DNA of 36,252 nt from contig JAFQHF010000057.1 in assembly GCA_017398105.1 (NCBI GenBank), positions 1-36,252 on the forward strand, written 5' to 3'. This document shows positions 31,033-36,252 of the stretch, one piece after another. A program made the position numbers and the translations under genes. Every line of letters starts with the position of its first letter. Position 1 is the first letter of the stretch. A model generated the notes under the pieces. It was given only the letters and a program-made list of their open reading frames with translations. It had not been told where the DNA came from and did not search any database. This stretch comes from Oscillospiraceae bacterium (GTDB lineage: Bacteria; Bacillota_A; Clostridia; Oscillospirales; Oscillospiraceae).

Positions 31033-33159
31033 TTACATCAGGGGCTCCATGCCCAGGACGGGATGGTTCTTTTCGGTCAGCCAGTTCAGCAGCTCTTCGC
31101 AGTCGGTGGTGATGGTCTCATCGGCAACGTAGTCGGTGAAGTTCTCGATGCCGTACAGCTCCTTGGCAGTCTTATTCAGGCGTTCGCCCACATCGTCCTT
31201 CAGTTCCTTGGGCATCCAGACAATACGCTCGATGCCGCCTTCTGCGGAGATGAACTTTTTGGAGGAGATGAAGTGACGGCCATGGCCCATGTAGCCGGGA
31301 GTCTGGACACCGCCGCCGGTGCAGGAGGCCAGTTCGCCGAAGGTCATGCCGGCAGGAGTCATGCCCTTGAACTCGCGGTTTACCACGATGAAGCCGTTGG
31401 ACATGGGCTCGATGCCGCAGATACATTCGAAGCAGCCGCAGGAAGTCATGGGGTCTTCCAGGATGGAGTACAGGGTCACGCTCTCCACAGCGCCGTGGGT
31501 GGAATCAAACACAGCCTTGTCAACGGAGGCATAGCGGCCGGTGCGCTCGTCGGTGCAGCCTTCCTTGAAGATGGGCTGGCAGGGGCCGTTGGGGTCCAGC
31601 TCGTTGGTAGCCTTGGCATCCAGCCAGGACACGGCGCCGCACAGGCCCAGACGCTCGGGCGTGACCACGCAGCAGTGGGCGGGAGCGAAGGACTGGCACA
31701 GAATGCAGGTATAGTAGCGGTCAACGGACTCGTCGGTCATGGAATCCAGGCGCTCGTCACGGGCAGCATAGCGGGGCATTGCAATCTCATCGCGGAACTT
31801 GCCTGCCTCGGCAGCATCGGTGATCAGGGTGATCTGGCACTTGTCAACGACAGCGTCAAACTCGTCCATAATCATGACGTACAGAACTTCAGCAAAGTGC
31901 TTCAGGCTCAGACCTGCCTCAAAGGCGGCGTTGGAAACACGGACACGAACCTGGTTGCGCTGGCCGGTGTGCATGACACCCTCCATGTAGTTGAACCAGG
32001 CGTGGAATTTACGCTCGATAACGGATTCGAAGTCCACCTGCATCTTCTTGCCGGCGACTTCCACGTAAGTAGCCAGAGCCAGCTCCTTGGCATCTGCAAG
32101 GTCGGGACCCACGATGGTGATCTTATGATCCTCGATCTCGCTCATGTCCCGCATGACCACCAGCTCGGCGGTGGGGTTCTTGGAGGACCAGAACTCGTTG
32201 TGCATGTCGGACTTACGGATGATCTCACCCTCGAAGGCAGCGGCAAAGGCCACGGGGATGGGCAGTTCCTTCACCTTGATCTTGATATTGCGAAGCTCCA
32301 GAGACTTCTTGACCGTCTCGGCGTGGTCGCAGACGGATTCCAGTGCACCGGGAACCTGATTTTCACCCAGGTCGATGTCCACCACCACAGGGAAGCCCAG
32401 TGCAATGGCACCGGCACCGGCGGAGACCACAACAGCATCGATGGTGCCGAAGGTGTTGACGAAGGCGGGAACACGGTTCTTGGTGTACTCCAGCAGACCG
32501 GCCAGATTGCCGGGCTGCACATTACCGAAGATCAGCGCGGCGCGGACAGCAACAGTGACAACATGGATGACGGAGGTCACATCATGGCCCAGGGGGATGA
32601 CGCGGAATTCCAGACCCATCTTCACGCCGCCTTCGGCGCACTGCTCGATGACATCACCCACCATGAAGGTCATGATGCCCTTGGACTGGTAATCCTTGAC
32701 CACGTTGACCACGTCATCGGCATTTTCAGCCTTGCCCAGAACAACGGCAACACCGGGGATATCGCCGGTAACCAGAGGAACACCCAGGGAACGGATGATG
32801 GGATCGGGCACGAAGCCAATGCCGGACTCATTCTCGTAGGGATTGCCGCCCTCCACGTACTTCAGGCCCTCGATGATCTCAGCGCCCACAGCGGTGGCAA
32901 GGCCGGCATTCAGCGCCTGGCCCAGGTCTTCCTGGTTGGTGATCAGGCTCTTCAGAACGCCCACGCAGGCAGTCAGGTCGCCCAGGGTCTTCACCTTCAC
33001 GCCGGTTGCAGCGTAAATGGTGGGGAAATAATATGCAGTATCAGGGAAGGCAATTTCCTTCTCAGCGCCGTACTTGGCGATGGCATCATTGACCGCGCCT
33101 TCGGTCAGGCCGGCAACGGCATTGGAGCCGCCATAAATCAGGTCAGTTAATACGCTCAT
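31033..33159 (-). CDS. acsB: CO-methylating acetyl-CoA synthase (ACS alpha subunit)
   Basis: A 708-residue enzyme that combines CO, a methyl group from the corrinoid protein and CoA into acetyl-CoA, the last Wood-Ljungdahl step. The A-cluster ligands are all present: Cys485, Cys488, Cys497 and Cys507 for the 4Fe-4S cubane (YYTCILCQSFAPAHCC) and the CGC motif at 574-576 (MTSCGCFE) for the nickel sites. These keep a constant offset of 21 from the Moorella numbering I remember. PDTAYYFPTIY in the N-terminal CODH-contact domain and HTGQRNQVRVRVS are also conserved. GGGAGG lies before the ATG. The CODH gene acsA is not in the window. Confidence 0.96.
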   Translation of the reverse strand: MSVLTDLIYGGSNAVAGLTEGAVNDAIAKYGAEKEIAFPDTAYYFPTIYAATGVKVKTLGDLTACVGVLKSLITNQEDLGQALNAGLATAVGAEIIEGLKYVEGGNPYENESGIGFVPDPIIRSLGVPLVTGDIPGVAVVLGKAENADDVVNVVKDYQSKGIMTFMVGDVIEQCAEGGVKMGLEFRVIPLGHDVTSVIHVVTVAVRAALIFGNVQPGNLAGLLEYTKNRVPAFVNTFGTIDAVVVSAGAGAIALGFPVVVDIDLGENQVPGALESVCDHAETVKKSLELRNIKIKVKELPIPVAFAAAFEGEIIRKSDMHNEFWSSKNPTAELVVMRDMSEIEDHKITIVGPDLADAKELALATYVEVAGKKMQVDFESVIERKFHAWFNYMEGVMHTGQRNQVRVRVSNAAFEAGLSLKHFAEVLYVMIMDEFDAVVDKCQITLITDAAEAGKFRDEIAMPRYAARDERLDSMTDESVDRYYTCILCQSFAPAHCCVVTPERLGLCGAVSWLDAKATNELDPNGPCQPIFKEGCTDERTGRYASVDKAVFDSTHGAVESVTLYSILEDPMTSCGCFECICGIEPMSNGFIVVNREFKGMTPAGMTFGELASCTGGGVQTPGYMGHGRHFISSKKFISAEGGIERIVWMPKELKDDVGERLNKTAKELYGIENFTDYVADETITTDCEELLNWLTEKNHPVLGMEPLM

Positions 33160-33229
33160 GTGTAATTCCTCCCAATTATTCTAAGTTAACATAATTTATA
33201 TAGAGCCATGGTGGCTGAATATATGGTTT

Positions 33230-33260
33230 CAGTTGACAGTGGAAAGTGGACAGTTGACAG
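33230..33260. repeat. TTGACA-like heptamer array (half unit)
   Basis: CAGTTGACAGTGGAAAGTGG and CAGTTGACAG repeats directly after the stop of the gene ending at 33261. Only one orientation is present, unlike the inverted pairs at 9505 and 13570. Confidence 0.75.
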
Positions 33261-33701
33261 TTATGTTTCTGTCAGCGCCAGCAAAGTCTGGTACAGTTCC
33301 TCTCCGCCGTCAAAGTAGATACCGGGCTCCTGCTTAATCGTAGGATTTATCCGAATGTCACCATTTTCCACAACAGTCAGGCTGCTGTAGCCATGGCCGT
33401 TTTGATAATACAAATAGATGGAAAAACAGGGCTGGGATATGGTTTGAAAAGCGTTCCTTCTGCTGCCTTCCGTCTGCCGAACCGCAGCCAGAATATTCGC
33501 AAGCATTTCTTCTTCCACCGGGATCTCGTGAAGGGTAAGGTATTTATCATAATAATACAGCTGCCCTCTCAGGTCAGTAGCCGTCCACAGTTCCTCAGGA
33601 AACGTATTGGCAACAGGTCGCTCCACCGTCCAAAAGAGATAGTCTCCCAAAAGCAGAATCAATGCGGCAAGAGTAGCAAATATGTGCTTCTTTTTACTCA
33701 T
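33261..33701 (-). CDS. Hypothetical membrane-anchored or secreted protein
   Basis: A 146-residue protein that I do not recognise. A basic N-terminus (MSKKKH) and a hydrophobic segment at residues 7-26 look like a signal anchor; the remaining 120 residues would be outside. They contain YYYDKYLTLHEIPVEEEMLANIL and short strand-like stretches. ATG at 33701 is supported by AAGGAGG 6 bases upstream. It lies in the same direction as acsB and upstream of it, but with a 100-base gap containing a repeat, so cotranscription is uncertain. Confidence 0.7.
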   Translation of the reverse strand: MSKKKHIFATLAALILLLGDYLFWTVERPVANTFPEELWTATDLRGQLYYYDKYLTLHEIPVEEEMLANILAAVRQTEGSRRNAFQTISQPCFSIYLYYQNGHGYSSLTVVENGDIRINPTIKQEPGIYFDGGEELYQTLLALTET

Positions 33702-33745
33702 TTGTGGCCTCCTTGCTTCCAAAATCTTCTATAGGGCAGGCCGCC

Positions 33746-34162
33746 CTACTTTTTCTTTTTCGCAGTCTTTTTGATCAGCTGCTTGGCAAACTCCGGAAAT
33801 TCCGGGGTGTTGTTGTGAATCACATATTCCCGTTCTGCCTTGATGGTCAAAGATACCATGTTGGCAATGACGGTGGTGCGGTTGCCTTTTTCGTTGCTGC
33901 CCTGCACTTTTTTGATCTCCTTGATGGGCAGGGCCGTAAAGCCCTGGGTGGTTTCCAGAAGCACCCGTTTGCTGGTCAGAATGCACCGGCCCCGTTTCTG
34001 GGGACAGATGACTTTTATGGTCTCCCGGGGCTGCAGGACCAGCTCCAGCTTCCGGGCGGCATCTCTTAATTTTCGGTCGCGGTTTTTCCGCAGGGCTGAC
34101 CGGACAGCCAGGACGAGCATCAGCATCCCGGCAGCCACCAGCAATTCCTGCCAGGGTTCCAT
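33746..34162 (-). CDS. Small membrane protein with PH-like domain (hypothetical)
   Basis: A 138-residue protein with one N-terminal membrane helix (about 6-22, ELLVAAGMLMLVLAVRS), a basic stretch, then a domain with KRGRCILTSKRVLLETTQGF and a following LPIKEIKKVQ. This strand pattern resembles bacterial PH domains of the type found in small Firmicutes membrane proteins. The C-terminus is Lys-rich. Function unknown. A possible promoter lies at 34355-34383 with a leader of about 185 nt that is antisense to the hairpin RNA at 34238-34313. Confidence 0.65.
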   Translation of the reverse strand: MEPWQELLVAAGMLMLVLAVRSALRKNRDRKLRDAARKLELVLQPRETIKVICPQKRGRCILTSKRVLLETTQGFTALPIKEIKKVQGSNEKGNRTTVIANMVSLTIKAEREYVIHNNTPEFPEFAKQLIKKTAKKKK

Positions 34163-34201
34163 GTGGGTTTCCTTTCCATTACCGGAATCGCAAGATTATT
34201 C

Positions 34202-34230
34202 TTTACAAATCCGGCCCTATATTCTATACT
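34202..34230 (+). promoter_or_regulatory. Promoter of a small plus-strand RNA
   Basis: TTTACA (34202-34207), 17-bp spacer, TATACT (34225-34230). The predicted start at about 34237 is immediately before a hairpin unit. Confidence 0.68.
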
Positions 34231-34237
34231 TGCTTGT

Positions 34238-34313
34238 AGAAGAACTGCTTTTTTATGTGCGAGCCCCTTCCGGATTCCGGTTGAGGGCACAACGCCGTGG
34301 GCAGTTCTTTTTC
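34238..34313 (+). ncRNA. Putative small structured RNA (about 76 nt)
   Basis: The closing stem AGAACTGC (34241-34248) and GCAGTTCT (34301-34308) is followed by a T-run to 34312. Inside, GTGC (34257-34260) pairs with GCAC (34287-34290), AGCCCC-type bases with GGG, and CCGG/CCGG forms the tip. The promoter begins transcription 1-4 bases before the stem, so promoter, fold and terminator define one compact unit. No open frame is contained. I do not recognise a known family; an internal-loop shape loosely like 6S RNA was considered. The alternative is a leader on the opposite strand. Confidence 0.5.
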
Positions 34314-34354
34314 TGCGCTCTATTGGATATCTGTTCCGATAGCTTGGCATTGTT

Positions 34355-34383
34355 ATTATACAAAAGAATCCCAGCAAAGGCAA
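34355..34383 (-). promoter_or_regulatory. Possible promoter toward the PH-like gene
   Basis: Minus strand: TTGCCT (34378-34383), 17-bp spacer, TATAAT (34355-34360). It would transcribe through the complement of the small RNA. Confidence 0.5.
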
Positions 34384-34438
34384 TCTATTTTGTAAAAATA
34401 TATCAACAACACATACAGCACATCCCCTTGCAGCAAAA

Positions 34439-34808
34439 AGGTACACTTTTCTGTGATAAGAAGGCGCGTTATGTACTTTTCTTGCTTCGCCAAGAAAAGT
34501 ACCAAAAGAAGGCGACTTAAGGAGGCGCTACGAAAATGCGCCCTCCTTAAGAATCCACCCGCCGCCTCGCCATCCGACGCCCGAAAATGTTCCGATTTTC
34601 GGGCGTCTGCCAAGAGAAAATCTGAGATTTTTGAGAGGTAGGTGTTCAAAAATCGGGACATTTTTGGACACCGATCGGCGATGCGGCTGGGGTTTCCAAA
34701 GGGGGCGCATTTTCGTAGCGCCCCTTTGGCCGACTTCTTTGGTTACTTTCTTGTTCGGAAACAAGAAAGTAACTTTACCGCACTATGCTATTGCAGAAAG
34801 GTGTACCA
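34439..34808. mobile_element. MITE-like fold-back element without transposase
   Basis: Ends are inverted: GGTACACTTTTCTG (34440-34453) and GCAGAAAGGTGTACC (34794-34808). Inside each end is a hairpin, GTACTTTTCTTG.. (34473-34502) and GTTACTTTCTTG.. (34742-34773). Further in, GGCGCTACGAAAATGCGCC (34522-34540) faces GGGCGCATTTTCGTAGCGCC (34703-34722). A central hairpin with CGCCCGAAAAT arms lies near 34580-34609. The whole 370 bp is nearly symmetrical and non-coding. No target-site duplication was identified by eye. Confidence 0.65.
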
Positions 34809-34833
34809 TTTCGTAAACGGAACCTCTGTTAAC

Positions 34834-34866
34834 AAAAAACAGCCGGGAGGAAACATCCTCCCGGCT
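34834..34866 (-). terminator. Terminator of the acsC-acsE fusion gene
   Basis: Minus strand: an 11-bp AGCCGGGAGGA stem followed by TGTTTTTT, about 60 bases after the stop codon. Confidence 0.87.
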
Positions 34867-34925
34867 GCGGGTTACATATAGGCTGTCATTTCAACGACAG
34901 CATTTTCAGGAAGCCAGTCCGAAAA

Positions 34926-36251
34926 TTACAGGTCCAGGTAGGAGTCGGAGTACAGGACGTGGTTCTTGAAGATGTCGCAGGACTTGATGGTCTCCATCAG
35001 GCGACGGTCGTTGGGGTTGACGATAGCGGAGGTCAGACCCTGCATCATGCACATGGCAACCAGAGTTGCGTCCATGATGGGACGGACGTTCTTGGGAGCG
35101 CCGTTGGAGTTGTTGGACAGACCGCCGGTGGACTTCAGGCCCTTGTCGGAGAACATCTTGATGGCCTCCAGGACTTCCATCTGCTTGTCCTGCATGCCCT
35201 TGACGACCAGGAACAGGGGGTCGAACCACAGGTCATCGGAGGACATACCCAGACCCAGGCCACGCTCCAGCATGTTGTCGCAGTGGACCATACGCTCTTC
35301 GTTGTCCTTTGCGATGCCGTCAGCGGAGCACAGTGCGATACAGATAGCATCGTTGGCAGCAGCCAGATCGATGTAGCCGATACGGGAGCCTGCGTCAGCA
35401 GAGTTGACGATGGGCTTGCCGTTTGCACGGTTGTAGACCTTGATACCGGCTTCAATAGCCTTCATGTTGGCAGTATCCAGTGCCAGAGGAACATTGTTGA
35501 AGTTCTCCTGCAGCAGCTTGACAGCCCACATCATGCGCTCGGGACCGTCCTTCTCAGCGGGGCCGATGTTGACGTCCAGATAGGTGGCACCGGCAGCGAT
35601 CTGCTGTGCGGCACGCTCCAGGATGGGCTTGGGATCGCGCTCGTCCATAGCCTTGCGGATGGAAGGAGCGATGCAGTGGATACGCTCGCCGATGGTGACG
35701 AAGGTCTTGGACTCGGGGTTGTAGCCCTTGTACTTGACGCCCATGTCGACCACTTCGATAGCGGGAACCTTGGTAGCCAGCAGCTCGTCGAAGGACAGCT
35801 CCTTGACCTCTTCCTGAACGGTACCGGCCTTGGCAGCGCGCTCAGCCTCAGCAGCCTTAACGCCAGCCTCGTATTCCTTATCCTTCATGTACTTGGGCAG
35901 CTGGACAGCTTCCAGAGGACCGACAACGACGTTCCACTCAGGCAGCTTTTCCTGGATCTCGCCCTTCATGACGGCGACCTTACCGGGGATGATCAGGGTG
36001 CGGTTCTTAATCTTGTTTGCGATGTCCAGCTCGTCGAAGGTCTTCTTCACGGTGGAGGAAGACAGCTTGCCTGCTGCCCATGCGGTCAGAACAGACATAC
36101 CGGAAGCATCGGTGATGATCAGGTTAACGGGCTGGCCGGAGCGCTCCAGTTCGCCGGAGACCAGGAAGTAGGTCAGGGCGAAGTCGACAGTCAGAGCGCA
36201 GGGGCTGTTCTCGTCGGCGCCGTTCAGGGGGTAGATCTTGGCTTCCACCTT
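34926..36251 (-). CDS. AcsC C-terminal domain fused to AcsE methyltransferase (5' end outside window)
   Basis: A continuous frame of 441 visible codons open at the window edge. Residues 1-120 (numbered from the GTG at 36248) match the C-terminal part of AcsC, the large corrinoid iron-sulfur protein subunit: LTYFLVSGELE, ASGMSVLTAWAAGKL and LIIPGKVAVMKGEI..VVVGPLEA. A Lys/Glu/Ala-rich linker follows (about 121-160). Residues 183-440 are a methyl-THF:corrinoid methyltransferase (AcsE) with TIGERIHCIAPSIRKAMDE, YLDVNIGPAEKDGPERMM, WFDPLFLV and GLSNNSNG, whose Asn is the proton-relay residue in Moorella AcsE. Normally these are two genes. The fusion would tether methyl donor and acceptor. The 4Fe-4S N-terminus of AcsC should lie beyond the window. 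Confidence 0.85.
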   Translation of the reverse strand, partial: KVEAKIYPLNGADENSPCALTVDFALTYFLVSGELERSGQPVNLIITDASGMSVLTAWAAGKLSSSTVKKTFDELDIANKIKNRTLIIPGKVAVMKGEIQEKLPEWNVVVGPLEAVQLPKYMKDKEYEAGVKAAEAERAAKAGTVQEEVKELSFDELLATKVPAIEVVDMGVKYKGYNPESKTFVTIGERIHCIAPSIRKAMDERDPKPILERAAQQIAAGATYLDVNIGPAEKDGPERMMWAVKLLQENFNNVPLALDTANMKAIEAGIKVYNRANGKPIVNSADAGSRIGYIDLAAANDAICIALCSADGIAKDNEERMVHCDNMLERGLGLGMSSDDLWFDPLFLVVKGMQDKQMEVLEAIKMFSDKGLKSTGGLSNNSNGAPKNVRPIMDATLVAMCMMQGLTSAIVNPNDRRLMETIKSCDIFKNHVLYSDSYLDL

Positions 36252-36252
36252 C

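Noticed and set aside
30976..33150. 724-codon plus-strand frame opposite acsB
   Set aside because: Shadow of acsB, which has complete A-cluster ligands.

Overview
The window looks like a chromosomal segment from a GC-rich, anaerobic gut-type clostridium, most likely Oscillospiraceae (Eubacteriales). Several things point there: clostridial forms of the purine enzymes (fused PurL-PurQ, PurO-type IMP cyclohydrolase, stand-alone AICAR transformylase), Wood-Ljungdahl genes (acetyl-CoA synthase AcsB, corrinoid activator AcsV, AcsC/AcsE), DUF1836 and DUF3786 proteins, and many short palindromic intergenic repeats. The genus cannot be fixed from sequence alone. Promoters are sigma-A-like with 16-17 bp spacers.

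Layout. 1-5.7 kb holds the end of a malic enzyme, queT under a preQ1 riboswitch, a DegV protein facing a DUF1836 regulator, a DUF2156/GNAT pair and a TraX-like membrane protein. 5.7-6.7 kb is AT-rich and has no recognised protein gene. It contains an apparent minus-strand structured transcript and then the purine promoter with a ZTP riboswitch. 6.7-18.8 kb is one purine operon, purE-C-F-M-N-O-H-D-L, covering most of the PRPP-to-IMP pathway; purK and purB are not in it. 19.4-22.6 kb is the minus-strand rpmH-rnpA-yidD-yidC-jag cluster, without a neighbouring dnaA. 22.8-26.9 kb holds typA and a MarR-regulated MATE exporter. 27.3-36.25 kb is a minus-strand acetogenesis region: DUF3786, two VOC proteins, acsV, acsB, two small membrane proteins and a gene joining the AcsC C-terminal domain to an AcsE methyltransferase. 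The last gene runs off the window.

How the parts fit. ZTP sensing should raise purine synthesis when 10-formyl-THF is short. The Wood-Ljungdahl genes use methyl-THF, so both major systems draw on the same one-carbon pool, although no shared regulator is visible. Intergenic spaces are heavily colonised by paired palindromes of several sequence families, three of them inside the purine operon, and by other fold-back repeats. No transposase is present in the window.

The observations most worth a second look are: a PurF whose glutaminase active site is lost (Gly at the nucleophile, plus other substitutions) while its PRPP site and four probable Fe-S cysteines remain; the AcsC-AcsE fusion; a promoter-to-terminator structured RNA unit at about 5943-6282 (minus); and a compact hairpin RNA unit at about 34202-34313 (plus).
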